From Halobacillus litoralis (GTDB lineage: Bacteria; Bacillota; Bacilli; Bacillales; Halobacillaceae), in contig NZ_CP026118.1 of assembly GCF_004101865.1 (NCBI RefSeq), positions 1,691,001 to 1,755,000 on the forward strand: DNA of 64,000 bases, read 5' to 3'. Shown here piece by piece: positions 8,771 through 18,200 of this stretch; within the stretch, counting starts at the first letter, position 1; each line of letters begins with the position of its first letter. Below the pieces are notes generated by a model, which was not told where the DNA came from, did no database searches, and saw nothing but the letters and a program-made list of their open reading frames with translations. Both the position numbers and the translations under genes were made by a program.

Positions 8771-8820
8771 AAAAACACCACCAACTGTAAGTAGTATTAC
8801 AACTTTGCAGGTGTCTTATT
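8771..8820. terminator. Bidirectional hairpin terminator after the asparagine-synthase-like gene
   Basis: The outer arms ACACC and GGTGT and inner pairs CAA/TTG and GTAA/TTAC form an interrupted stem. It is flanked by TCTTATT on one side and by a T-run on the opposite strand, so it may work in both directions. Confidence 0.55.
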
Positions 8821-8877
8821 ACGTTTCATTTTATTAAGTCACTCTATTCCCTTCCTGATAACAGGACTTTCTTCATT

Positions 8878-8904
8878 GTTTAAGTTGCTCTCCTCCCAGG
8901 GTAA
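8878..8904 (+). promoter_or_regulatory. Sigma-B-type promoter of the YflT-like gene
   Basis: GTTTAA (8878-8883) and GGGTAA (8899-8904), separated by 15 bases, match the Bacillus sigma-B consensus GTTTAA-N12-15-GGGWAW almost exactly. Transcription would begin near 8911, which rules out any translation start upstream of that point and supports the TTG at 8930. Confidence 0.75.
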
Positions 8905-8929
8905 CCTCTTTCTAAAGGAGGCGATATCA

Positions 8930-9271
8930 TTGCAACCGAACTATCAAATTTTTGGTGATGATGAACAAATGGGTGAATCTATCGACAGAATTAAAGAACA
9001 TGGAGTAGATGAAGATAATATTTACATTCTTTCACATGACAATGACCACGTCAGACGTGCGAAAAGACAGACAGATGCCAACAAGATCGGTGTAAGTGAA
9101 ACTGGACTCGGTACAGCGACAAAGAATATTTTCCGTGGGAAAGACGATAAGTTGATTTCCAAGATGAAAGAAATCGGGTTCGAACAATCCAAGGCTAAGG
9201 AGATACACAAAGAATTAGAGAAGGGTAAAACATTATTGGTCGTAGCAAATGAAGAAGACATCAAATTTTAA
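8930..9271 (+). CDS. General stress protein 17M-like (YflT domain)
   Basis: A 113-residue cytoplasmic protein with the YflT general-stress fold. The first half covers YQIFGDDEQMGESIDRIKEHGVDEDNIYIL, then a glycine-rich link, and a C-terminal KGKTLLVVANEE strand. The family is induced by heat, salt and energy stress through sigma-B in Bacillus, and its biochemical role is not known. The start is TTG at 8930, with AAAGGAGG (8914-8921) eight bases upstream. A TTG at 8876 would lie upstream of the predicted transcription start. The upstream sigma-B promoter fits the family. A hairpin terminator follows. Confidence 0.87.
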   Translation: MQPNYQIFGDDEQMGESIDRIKEHGVDEDNIYILSHDNDHVRRAKRQTDANKIGVSETGLGTATKNIFRGKDDKLISKMKEIGFEQSKAKEIHKELEKGKTLLVVANEEDIKF

Positions 9272-9295
9272 AAAATCGCTTGATCCTCATTTAAG

Positions 9296-9340
9296 AAGCG
9301 GAGAGACCCCAGTCATGGGCCTCTCCGCTCCTGTTTATTA
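9296..9340 (+). terminator. Terminator after the YflT-like gene
   Basis: The stem GCGGAGAG / CTCTCCGC is extended by CCC/GGG around a short loop and followed by a weak T-rich tail (TCCTGTTTATTA). It lies 25 bases after the stop codon. Confidence 0.65.
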
Positions 9341-9517
9341 TATAGGTACAATAAGAATACTGCTGCCACAGGCATGAAAACACCCCTGCCCCTTACTCGA
9401 AAAGATCAACTTTCTAGAATATGGTCGTGCAATAAAGTACTTTTCAACCTCTTCTTCCCTTGGTGAATGATGATTTTTTTCATCATAAACTGGTACATCA
9501 TAGCAATAGTCCCCGTA

Positions 9518-10369
9518 CTAGTGCTCTAACCCTGCTACCCCGAAACCCCCGGCTCCAGAATGCGTCGAAATCATACCGCCCGCTTGAATCCATCTAATAT
9601 TTCGGAATCCATTTTCTTCAGCAAGCTCATCCATCCGCTGTTTGATCTTTTCATCAAGTCCGATGGAGTAGATAAAATAAACCTGCTCTCTATTGATGTC
9701 GAATTCAGTTAAGTAATCCCTCAAAAGTTTTTCAGCAGCTCCACCCATTTTCCCGCGATACTTCTTTGTAGGCATAAGCTTTCCATCCTTCAACTCTATG
9801 CATGGCTTTATTTTCAACAGAGCTCCAATCAGAGAGGCCATATTGCTTACTCGTCCTCCAGCTTTAAGAAACTCCAGGCTGCCTGGGATGAAAGCCAGCC
9901 TTGCTTTAGGAACGATTGCCTCTATTTTTTCAATTAATCGTTCCGGTTCAATGCTCGGATCTTTTTCTAATAACTCAGCAGCATACAATACAATCGCAGC
10001 TAACCCTCCAGTAACATTCAGAGCATCTATGAGAAAAATATCTTCAAACTCTTCCGCAGCAATGACAGCATTTTGAAAAGAAGAAGACGCTTTTGATGTA
10101 TAACCAATATGTATAATGAAGCAATCTGGATAATTCTCTCTTATAGTTGCAAAAAATTCTTGATACTCATGAGCGTTTGTGGAGGTGGTGGAAGGTATTT
10201 TCTTCGTACGTTCGTAATAGTCATAAATATCCTGGACCGGCAAAGAACCGTCTAAATAATCCTTCCCATCCATAATAATGTGCATGGGAACTACTTGAAT
10301 ACCGTACTTTTCAGCTAGATCACCCGGTAAGTCGGCGCCGCTTTCGGTCGATAAGATTATCTTTCGCAT
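9518..10369 (-). CDS. DegV family protein (fatty-acid binding)
   Basis: A 283-residue DegV-family protein. It begins with MRKIILSTESGADLPGDLAEKY, the usual D/E-S-x-x-D-L-P opening, and contains the conserved TSTNAHEYQEFF and IHIGYTSKASSSFQNA segments, GGRVSNMASLIGALLKIKPC, and a C-terminal HSGAGGFGVAG. DegV proteins bind a single fatty acid. Some act as FakB subunits that present exogenous fatty acids to the FakA kinase for phospholipid synthesis, so a lipid-handling role in the cytoplasm is likely. The length is standard for the family. It is transcribed alone and divergently from the SDR gene. Confidence 0.9.
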   Translation of the reverse strand: MRKIILSTESGADLPGDLAEKYGIQVVPMHIIMDGKDYLDGSLPVQDIYDYYERTKKIPSTTSTNAHEYQEFFATIRENYPDCFIIHIGYTSKASSSFQNAVIAAEEFEDIFLIDALNVTGGLAAIVLYAAELLEKDPSIEPERLIEKIEAIVPKARLAFIPGSLEFLKAGGRVSNMASLIGALLKIKPCIELKDGKLMPTKKYRGKMGGAAEKLLRDYLTEFDINREQVYFIYSIGLDEKIKQRMDELAEENGFRNIRWIQAGGMISTHSGAGGFGVAGLEH

Positions 10370-10504
10370 TCTAATTCCCCCTTGGTTATATTCAGGACCA
10401 CGTTCACGCTTCCTGCATTATGCTTTCACTATACATGAGAAAAACGTATTAGCAATGTGATAACTATTATTCCCGTACATTTAGTGCACATTTCAGGGAG
10501 TAGT

Positions 10505-10530
10505 GTTTTAACAAATGGACATGTGGGAAC
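10505..10530 (+). promoter_or_regulatory. Candidate sigma-B-type promoter of the SDR gene
   Basis: GTTTTA (10505-10510) and GGGAAC (10525-10530) are 14 bases apart and close to the sigma-B consensus GTTTAA-N12-15-GGGWAW. The SDR start codon is 38 bases further on. The -35 has one mismatch and the -10 has one. Confidence 0.55.
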
Positions 10531-10568
10531 TACACTGACATAGGATTTCGTAAGGGAGGAAGTGAAAA

Positions 10569-11354
10569 ATGAGTAAAACGATCTTTATCACTGGTGCAGG
10601 CAGCGGTTTAGGAAAAGGCACAGCAATCGGATTAGCCAAAAAAGGCCATCACGTGATTGCGGCAGTTGAGATCATCTCCCAAATCACTAGTTTAAGAGAA
10701 GCAGCTTCAGAAGCTGGAGTAGAATTAGAAGTAATTAAATTAGACATTAAAAATCAGCGGGACCAGCAGTTAATTCATGACTATAATTATGATATTTTCA
10801 TAGCCAATGCAGCTATTGGAGAAGGCGGTCCCATTGCGGAGATTCCAGTCGACCGCGTCCGGGATATATTTGAAACAAACGTATTTTGCACTCTGGAAAA
10901 TGCTCAAATAGCAGCTAAGAAGTTCGTAGAAAAGAAAGCAGGGAAAATTGTATTTATGAGTTCCATTGCCGGTGTTGTCGGCATGCCGTACCTTGGGCCT
11001 TATGTAGCATCCAAGCATGCACTGGAAGCGGTAGCGAAGACAATGAAAGCCGAACTTGAAGAGTTTAATGTCCAGGTAGCTACTATTAACCCTGGACCAT
11101 TCGAAACCGGCTTTAACGACCGTATGTTTGAAGAAAAGCATAAATGGTACGATGAAAATAAAAACTTCACACCAAGAGAGTCGATTGCTGAAACGGAGAA
11201 AATTTTAGACGATCAATATGATCCGCAGGAAATGATCGATAAAATGGTAGAAGTGATTGAATCTGACCATCATGCTTTCCGGACAGCATACCCTCAGGAC
11301 GCAGAAGATATGATGAAAGATGAAGAAAAGAAAAATTGGGAAGCGAAAATATAA
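10569..11354 (+). CDS. Short-chain dehydrogenase/reductase, probably stress-induced
   Basis: A 261-residue classical SDR. It has the cofactor loop TGAGSGLGKG at residues 7-16, the NAA motif in ANAAIGEGG, the catalytic serine in VFMSSIAG and the catalytic Y-x-x-x-K in YVASKHALEA, then PGPFETGF. The reaction is NAD(P)(H)-dependent oxidoreduction of an unknown substrate. GGGAGGA lies six to seven bases before the ATG. The sigma-B-type promoter upstream suggests that it belongs to the general stress regulon. It is a single-gene unit with its own terminator. Confidence 0.88.
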   Translation: MSKTIFITGAGSGLGKGTAIGLAKKGHHVIAAVEIISQITSLREAASEAGVELEVIKLDIKNQRDQQLIHDYNYDIFIANAAIGEGGPIAEIPVDRVRDIFETNVFCTLENAQIAAKKFVEKKAGKIVFMSSIAGVVGMPYLGPYVASKHALEAVAKTMKAELEEFNVQVATINPGPFETGFNDRMFEEKHKWYDENKNFTPRESIAETEKILDDQYDPQEMIDKMVEVIESDHHAFRTAYPQDAEDMMKDEEKKNWEAKI

Positions 11355-11387
11355 TTGCCTCTATTTGTGGGAGTTCAACAAAACTGG

Positions 11388-11432
11388 AAGCCGTTTGACG
11401 CCTTTACCCTAAGGTGTCAAGCGGTTTTCTGT
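11388..11432 (+). terminator. Terminator after the SDR gene
   Basis: An imperfect stem of CCGTTTGACGCCTT against AAGGTGTCAAGCGG closes a short loop and is followed by TTTTCTGTT. It lies 35 bases past the stop codon. Confidence 0.8.
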
Positions 11433-12020
11433 TCACCACGACGAAGGAGCCATTTTTTTGTTGCTCAAACTAACAGAAAGAACCCTATGGAAACTATTAC
11501 TAAGTACACCCCCTTTCTTGTTTATATAAGAATACTCATAGATTTAAGGAATGCTTGGACAAATTGAGCCTCTCTATTTACTTTGTCGTAGAGACCTCGA
11601 AACATTTAGTAGTTATCCTTTTAATTCTATGGCTTCGATAAAACATTTTTTATCGAAGCTAGTTTTATAAAACACTGACAGAATCTGTCGTCTGGGAGTG
11701 TAATACTGGACACAAAAAAGAACCTGTTTTAAAGAGCAGATCCCTTTTTGTTCTCTCTATATTCATAGAGAATAGCAGTCAATTCTGGTGAGGATTTTCT
11801 TTAAACCTGATGGGCATTCCCTAAAAAATCGCCGTAGATGAATGATAACTCTTCTACGGTGATTTTTCGTTTATGTATGATGCTTTATAGTCAGTGAAAG
11901 AATTGGACGAGAGAGAATACTTAACTGATCTTGATCAATATTTTTCTGTTACTATTATCAAGTTTCATGGCTCAATTTTTCGTTTCCCAAAAAATTATAC
12001 ACAGTTTGGCTTTATAAAAT
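11433..12020. other. Intergenic stretch with one strong hairpin, no gene recognised
   Basis: About 590 bases without a supportable gene. An inverted repeat at 11824-11868 (AAAAATCGCCGTAGA against TCTACGGTGATTTTT) is flanked by A- and T-runs and looks like a bidirectional terminator, but no gene feeds into it from either side. It may therefore mark a lost gene. No other feature was recognised. Confidence 0.5.
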
Positions 12021-12060
12021 AAAAGCCCTCAAAAGTTTTATTAACTCTTGAGGCTTGTTC
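12021..12060 (-). terminator. Terminator of the SEC-C/UPF0158 unit, GAGGCTT hairpin family
   Basis: On the minus strand, AAGCCTCAAGAGTT and AACTTTTGAGGGCTT pair around a short loop and are followed by TTATTTTAT. It sits 37 bases after the UPF0158 stop codon. It belongs to the same sequence family as the hairpins at 14.9, 42.1, 53.5 and 57.8 kb. Confidence 0.75.
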
Positions 12061-12096
12061 ATTCGACACTTTTAATATTGGAAAGTCATTCTCTTC

Positions 12097-12555
12097 TCAT
12101 ATGGCAATATCATTTCTTTCACACCATTCTCTGGCCGCTTGCTTATATCCTTTTTCCCGAAAATCATACCAATCGTAAAGCAGCCCCCAGGCCTCAATAT
12201 TCTTCCTGAAACGACGAAAGGCCCCGCGTCCGCGGATAGCTTTTAACAGGCTTCCCCTCTGCAATTCATCCTTTATCGAATAAGAAAATTCTTCGATCAT
12301 CCTATATTCATCCACATCCTCCTCTTCTGACAAGTGGATGAAGCGGTCTGATACATCGTCCATGACCATATCTGCTGCTTTTCGCTCATTTCTCTGCCAT
12401 TCTGGTAAATGATCATACGGTTCGTCAGCCTCTGCGGCACGAGCGCTTTCCTGACTGAAGGTAACAAATTCATAGGTCTGTTTATCAAAATATATAGCCC
12501 ATTCAGGGTTATCCATTTCTAAGAGTTCGACTACTTTATCCAGCTTTACTTTCAT
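12097..12555 (-). CDS. UPF0158 family protein
   Basis: The conserved part begins MKVKLDKVVELLEMDNPEWA and continues through IYFDKQTYEFV and the acidic EEEDVDEYRMIEEF stretch to AAREWCERNDI, which matches the uncharacterised UPF0158 family. The frame is open further upstream, but that part overlaps the preceding SEC-C gene. An ATG at 12555 or a GTG at 12567, just after the SEC-C stop and near AGGAGG at 12571-12576, is therefore the likely start. The spacing is not ideal for either. About 152 residues, soluble, function unknown. It is probably cotranscribed with the SEC-C gene. Confidence 0.75.
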   Translation of the reverse strand: MKVKLDKVVELLEMDNPEWAIYFDKQTYEFVTFSQESARAAEADEPYDHLPEWQRNERKAADMVMDDVSDRFIHLSEEEDVDEYRMIEEFSYSIKDELQRGSLLKAIRGRGAFRRFRKNIEAWGLLYDWYDFREKGYKQAAREWCERNDIAI

Positions 12556-12580
12556 AGCTTTTCTCACTGGCCTCCTCTCT

Positions 12581-13759
12581 TTATTTTCCACAGCATTTTT
12601 TATATTTTTTCCCACTTCCGCAAGGACAGGGATTATTCCGCCCGATTTTTTTCGGCTGTTGAAATGGAAGAATGTTACTTTTCTTTTCATCAGCAGCTTC
12701 GGACTTGTTTCCCCTTGAGAGTTCAGTTGGTTTATAACCTTTTAGCATCCAAAGCCGAGTATGATTATTTGCGAAAATAAGAGAATCTGTCATTTCTTTT
12801 AAGACTTCAACTGATGGAATTTCAAACATTTCCTGTACATCTTCCAACAGCTCCTTCATGCTATAGTCTTCCTTAATCATGCTTTCATATAAACCGGCGA
12901 TTTCCTCCCGTTCTTCTCCCTTTATATCATAATTCGCCCGCATAACTTGAAGAAAGGGCTCCATAGCTTCTGAAGGGCCTATCCTACCAGCCCCTGTCTG
13001 TAACAGCTGTTTTTTCGTAAAAGGATAAAAGGAAAGTTCCGAACGTTTTTTTTGTTCTTCTTTTAACACAGTAAAATCATCGACCTCTAAATCGGCATAG
13101 CCGTCATTTACGCTGACAATACCTCCGTGGAGGCTCTGATATGCACTTATGACGCGAAAATAGCGGAGACTCTCAACCTCTGTATCGGTATATTTTTCCA
13201 GCAAGGAAAGGAGATCCCTATGATTCAGGTAACCATAATAATGCAACATCCCTCTGGTGAGCTGAATCCATTCGGTATTCTCCTTCACGATTTGCTCCAG
13301 CTTCTGCCCTTTAAGCTGATGAAAAGCCTGAATCAATTCCTCCGGCAGAATCAGTACCCTGTTTCCCTCGTTCATCGCAGGAAAAGCGAGACTGTAGGCT
13401 ACCAGGCTGCTGGCTTGATAGTAATTATAGGTTCGTCCACTTACATGCCCTTGCTTCACAATCCATTTTACAAGCTTATAACGCTCCTGATCCAGTAAAT
13501 AAACAGAACGATAGAAGTGCTCGGGAAGTAATTTGAGGAGTTCCTGAACTAACTGCCTTTTATTCAACGAACTGAGTCCAGGGAAATCAAACTTCTTTCT
13601 GATCTCATCAAGCTCATTCTTGGTGAGTCGCATTAAAACAGTCTCCAGTTTGTCCGAATTGTCTGGATGATTCCAGAATTTCTCCTCCCGATTTCTTTGC
13701 ATCTCCTGTTCACGTTCCCAGCCCTTCCTTAAGTTTTTCTCCAATTGTTTCTCGTTCAC
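12581..13759 (-). CDS. SEC-C metal-binding domain protein
   Basis: A protein of about 392 residues ending in NNPCPCGSGKKYKKCCG, the SEC-C zinc-binding motif (C-x-C-x8-C-C) found at the end of SecA and in many stand-alone proteins. The N-terminal part contains a SAP-like segment (LTKNELDEIRKKFDFPGLSSLNKRQLVQELL), and the middle is helical and unassigned. An ATG at 13789 leaves no ribosome site, while GTG at 13759 has GAGGAGG (13768-13774) eight bases upstream, so I start there. The UPF0158 gene follows within 30 bases, suggesting a two-gene unit closed by the terminator at 12021-12060. The precise role is unknown. Confidence 0.83.
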   Translation of the reverse strand: MNEKQLEKNLRKGWEREQEMQRNREEKFWNHPDNSDKLETVLMRLTKNELDEIRKKFDFPGLSSLNKRQLVQELLKLLPEHFYRSVYLLDQERYKLVKWIVKQGHVSGRTYNYYQASSLVAYSLAFPAMNEGNRVLILPEELIQAFHQLKGQKLEQIVKENTEWIQLTRGMLHYYGYLNHRDLLSLLEKYTDTEVESLRYFRVISAYQSLHGGIVSVNDGYADLEVDDFTVLKEEQKKRSELSFYPFTKKQLLQTGAGRIGPSEAMEPFLQVMRANYDIKGEEREEIAGLYESMIKEDYSMKELLEDVQEMFEIPSVEVLKEMTDSLIFANNHTRLWMLKGYKPTELSRGNKSEAADEKKSNILPFQQPKKIGRNNPCPCGSGKKYKKCCGK

Positions 13760-13979
13760 ATATTCGTCCTCCTCGCCTTTTAAATGCACCCTGCCTCATA
13801 CCAGCAATCCAACCTGTTTGTTTCCTTTATTTCCGTTTCACTATTACATTCATTCTATCAATTGAAAAGAGGAAATGAATCATTAAAAGATGTATTTTCT
13901 TAAAAAACGTGCTCCCTCGAGTAAGAAAAGGTGAGCCGTGCAAACTAAGAAAAGCTTACATTATAAAGGACGTGACCGT

Positions 13980-14684
13980 ATGGATTTCTTTCAAGCCCAG
14001 CACAGCCTGACGACCATCGAATGGATACTCAGATCCGCTGTCGCCTATCTTTTTCTAGTGGCGGTCGCCCGCATGTTCGGCCAGCGAGCCATTTCCCAAT
14101 TAAGGCTTATCGACTTTGTCCTGGCGCTAATTATTGGTAACATTATCGCCAACCCCCTGGCGGACCACGAAGTCAGCTTAAATGGCTCACTTATTACCAC
14201 CCTCGCCCTCGTCCTTTTTTACATTGGAACAACCTATGGAACGTTAAAATGGAACACCTTCAACAAGCTTGTCACCGGCTCACCGATTCCCGTCATCCGA
14301 AACGGGGAGATTATTTATAATGGAATGAAAAAGGCCCGGATACCGATGGATCTCCTTTTAGAAGAACTGCGGAGGCTCCAGGTCAAATCGGTCGAAAACA
14401 TCGGACTGGCTACATGGGAAGCCAGTGGCCAACTTTCCGTTTTCCTTAAACCTGAATTTGAACCCGTTACGGCAGGGGCCCTCCAGCTGACCGTACAACC
14501 ATTTGATCTGCCACGAACGATCATTAAAGAAGGAAAGCTTTTAAAGGAAGAGCTGTTGGCGGTAGGTAAAAGGGAGGGCTGGGTAAAAGCGGAGTTGAAC
14601 GCACGGTTCCATACCGAGTTGGAAGATGTGCTGCTCGCTACGATTGATGGGAAAGATCAGCTGCAGGTTTTTTATTATCGTTAG
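13980..14684 (+). CDS. DUF421 / YetF-type membrane protein
   Basis: A 234-residue protein of the DUF421 (YetF/YcaP) family. Hydrophobic segments occur near residues 16-33 (SAVAYLFLVAVARMFG), 43-57 (IDFVLALIIGNIIAN) and 68-84 (LITTLALVLFYIGTTYG). They are followed by a cytoplasmic domain with the family core PIPVIRNGEIIYNGMKKARI and DLLLEELRRLQVKSVENIG. An in-frame GTG at 13938 exists, but AAAGGA lies nine bases before the ATG at 13980, which also gives the usual N-terminus. Members of the family occur in spore-forming Bacilli with largely unknown roles. It is a single gene followed by the relic hairpin region. Confidence 0.85.
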   Translation: MDFFQAQHSLTTIEWILRSAVAYLFLVAVARMFGQRAISQLRLIDFVLALIIGNIIANPLADHEVSLNGSLITTLALVLFYIGTTYGTLKWNTFNKLVTGSPIPVIRNGEIIYNGMKKARIPMDLLLEELRRLQVKSVENIGLATWEASGQLSVFLKPEFEPVTAGALQLTVQPFDLPRTIIKEGKLLKEELLAVGKREGWVKAELNARFHTELEDVLLATIDGKDQLQVFYYR

Positions 14685-14691
14685 ATACCCG

Positions 14692-14845
14692 CGAACTAGA
14701 AATCATAAAGCCAAACTACTATATAAGCAAAGCCCTATACGAATTTACTAACGGCTGGGGCTTTACCTTTTAATGGCTGTTCCATCACTTTACCACTCAT
14801 CCGTTCAACCCATTGATGAAGAAGGCTATTATGCAGGGTCCCCAT
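14692..14845 (-). pseudogene. Relic of the HEPN (hepT-like) gene 3' end and its terminator
   Basis: This stretch is clearly related to 54276-54425, the end of the intact HEPN gene and its terminator. Shared segments include CATAAAGCCAAACT, GGGGCTTTA and CATCCGTTCAACCCATTGATG, with point differences. Only the last 25 or so codons survive here. The hairpin AAAGCC...GGGGCTTT at 14730-14765 may now serve as a terminator for the DUF421 gene. Confidence 0.65.
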
Positions 14846-14906
14846 TAACTACACCACTTTATTCGTGTGCTACTCTATATATCTTTCGCAATTTAAGATT
14901 AAAAGA

Positions 14907-14943
14907 AAAGCCTCTCAAAAGTTTATGATCTCTTGAGAGGCTT
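14907..14943. repeat. GAGAGGCTT hairpin, repeat family copy
   Basis: AAAGCCTCTCAAAAGTTTAT and its partner TCTTGAGAGGCTT form a stem-loop. The family recurs at 12.0, 42.06, 53.53 and 57.78 kb, with variants at 24.86 and 25.08 kb. Here the groEL-like core that follows it elsewhere is missing. Confidence 0.7.
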
Positions 14944-15076
14944 GGAAATTTAAAAAATATTCCTAATCCATTCAAATTGTTCAGATGCGATCCCATATGT
15001 GAAGAAAGTTCATAGCTACTCTTTCAAGCTAAAAGAGTAGATCTTCAATAACCTTTCCATTAAAGTGTCACCTTTT

Positions 15077-15290
15077 TCACTTGGTATATTCAGCACTGAA
15101 ATACAGTGTTTCCCCTATGATTTCCATCAAATTTTGAGGTATTAAAATAAAGTCAAAGTTGGTTGGATATTTATTATCAACTTTGACCTTATTCCCTTTG
15201 AAGTAAAGCTTAACGGATTGTGGAACGCCATCAGGATAAGATGATGAACAAAATATTTCTGCTAACTTATCATTTGCCTTAACTAAAGTT
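15077..15290 (-). other. Orphan open frame after the giant repeat gene
   Basis: A frame of about 70 codons overlaps the last codons of the giant gene by one frame shift and runs on to 15077. It reads, in part, DATLVKANDKLAEIFCSSSY and IPQNLMEIIGETLYFSAEYT. It has no usable start codon or ribosome site. It could be the remains of a longer C-terminus of the giant protein cut off by a frameshift, or the tail of another gene. I do not recognise it. Confidence 0.3.
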
Positions 15291-18200
15291 GCATCTAAAA
15301 ATGAGCCTCTCTACATCAATGGAGATCTCTTTTTCTACGCATACCTGAATCCAATCTAACACACGTGTGACGCTTATACATATATCACCCTCTCGCTGCG
15401 CTTCCACCTCTTCACCTCTAGCTGAGTTGAACGTACCGTCTAATCGCACGGTTGCGTCAGTTTGAGTTTGAAGGCTTTGGTTCCAAAATAATCGAAGAAT
15501 AACAGAGCTGAGATTTCCATTTCTACACTCAAGGTCTAAAGTACATTCACTTAAAGCGACGGAGCAATGGATAACAGTGTCTTGAGGCGCATACATGAGC
15601 ACTTGATTATAAATCGTCCGTTGCACCGGATCACTCACACAAACTCCATTTGTACCCTCTATGGTAATGGTTACATCAAAAGTCATAGCTACATTTATGA
15701 CCTGCAACATTACTTGATCTCCACTTGGCAGCTGCACTGATCTATTTTCTCTGCGATTTGGATTCCCGACCTCCCAGCACGTAAGATTCTCAACCGTACA
15801 GAATCCCCTTCGATCATCAAGCGAACACGGATCTCCTCCCCCATCCAGTTCAACCCGGACATAGGTCGTTTCACCGTTCACAACTTCAATAATCACCGTT
15901 TCTGTTTCATATCCGCGCCTTGAGATACGTAAGCGGTAGGTCCCCTTCGGCACATCTTCAAAGCGGAATAATCCTTCTTCATCTGTAATGGAGGAAGCTA
16001 TAACGGTCCCGTTGGCATTTATCAACTCAACGAGGGCTCCGTGGATCGGGAAAGTAGTTTCCCGATCCACAACCTGACCGATTACCCTCCCCAGTGGAAT
16101 CCGTTGGAGTGTTACAGCTAATTCCAGAACCTCGTTTGCTTCAATTACGATAGTCTGGGTTTCTGTAATATAATTCTCAGCATCTACAGATAGGATAAGC
16201 TCACCCGTTGGCAGACCTGTAACAATTACATCTCCATTGCTGTCTGTCACTCCAGAACCGATAAGTGTTCCATCAGGGAGATTAACAGTTACACTCGCTC
16301 CTGAAATCGGAACTCCAGTCATACGATCCCTTACATTCACTGACAACGTACCAGGTTCACCTTGAAGCACAACCGTAATCATCGTCGTTTGGCCAGCGGT
16401 GATCATTGCACTTACAACGGCAGTTTCATACCCTGGCGCTGAGACAACCACCCGATAATCCCCCGCTTCCAAGTTCAACACGGTGAATTCACCCAGATCA
16501 TTCGCCAACAGAGTTTCCACAAGACGCCCTTGTTCATTGAAAATCTGTACACTGATCCCTTGTTCCATAATAGGGAATCCGTCTGAATCAAATACTTGAC
16601 CTTCGAGTGAGCCGGTTAAGGAAGTTAACGGAATATCCACTCTCTCGGTGACATCTGATTCCACCACAACGGCACCCGTGCTCGGACCATACCCTATGGC
16701 GCTTGCGGTGATTGTATAAAGTCCGGGTGAAAGCCCAGTTACTGTATACCTTCCATTTGAATCAGCAGTGGTACTAGCTACCACGGTAGACGTATCCCCG
16801 ATCACCCTCCTAATGACAAGATCTCCCCCGGTGATCCCCCGTTCCGTCGCCGAATCGTAAACAATTCCTGCTATCGCCCCCGGGTTTGGTTGGAGCACTG
16901 CATCTACTCCAGTCTCTTCTTCTCCTTGGGAAAGAATAACCCCTATAACCACACTCCCGAACCCAGCTGCGCTAAAGATTACAATGTGTGAACCCGGTGG
17001 CAGATTACCAATGACATAGGAACCATCAAATGCAGTTACCCCTGTTCCTAAGACCGTCTCATTTTGGTCGACTACACGTACCGTCGCTCCTTGAACGGGA
17101 AACCCATCATTTGATGTGACCGACCCACTGATTGAAGCCTGATCAGGCATTAGGAAAATATCGATGATCGTCACTTGATTTTCAATAACGGTTGCACCAA
17201 CTGCTCCTCTTGCGTAACCAGTTAAAGAGGCCGTTACAGTATATTCCCCAGGGGCCACTCCGTTGAACGAATAGAAACCATCCTCATCAGTTACAGCATT
17301 GGCTACAGGTATAAGACTTTGGGCAGGAAACAATTGAACAACAGCTCCAGGGAGCGGAAATTCACCAAACGCATCCAATACTTGCCCTTCTAGCATTCCA
17401 GGTGATGGACGAAGAGCCGCATTAACGATCGACGTTTCATTTGCCGAAATGGTTGTTCCGATACTTGCTGTTTGGAAAGAAGGGTGGAAAAGTACAATCG
17501 TATTGTTTCCTGGACTCAGCCCTTCCACACGGTATCTTCCTTCACTATCCGTCTGAGTAACAACAACAAGAATACCGTTATCATCATAAACCGAAACCCT
17601 TGTATCCCTTAGTCCTTCTCCTGTAACTGAAGAAGTGACTATCCCCTCTACAGCTCCTGCATCAGGAGAGAGAGCGAGTGTAACCATTGTCGTTATACCT
17701 GCCACAACAGATACTGTTGCGGTTTGTGATCCGGAGGAAGGGCTGAACGCAGTTACCGCGTATACTCCTGGGGTTATCCCCATTACTAAAAATTCCCCGT
17801 TGCTGTCTGTTGCGGCAGTCTGAACAATGGGTCCTGTCGGAGAAAATTGGCGGATGACAACAGTAACACCGATGAGTGGATCCCCGGTAGAATCATTGAT
17901 TACGAGACCTTGAATGTTACCAGGGTTTTCACTCAGTGCAAAATCTGCTTGTGTTAATTGATTCGACACAATGTCCACGTCCTGAATCCCGGTTCCGAAC
18001 CCTGAAGCTGAAACAACGATTCGATAGGTGCCTGCTGATAAGCTGTTAAATTGGTACACCCCATCAGGGTCGGTCACAAGTGTGGCTACTAAAGCTCTCG
18101 TTGCATCAAAAATCTGCACTACTGCTCCAGATATGGGATCACCAGTACCCTCAGCTGTTACAGTTCCCGTTACTCCTCCCGGGTTAGCTACTAACGCCAG

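Noticed and set aside
6561..8870. A lasso peptide or other RiPP cluster around the asparagine-synthase-like gene
   Set aside because: No precursor peptide, B-protein protease, PqqD-like domain or exporter is recognisable nearby; the neighbours are sugar genes.
11355..11567. A 70-residue plus-strand frame directly after the SDR
   Set aside because: It runs through the SDR terminator hairpin and has no ribosome site.
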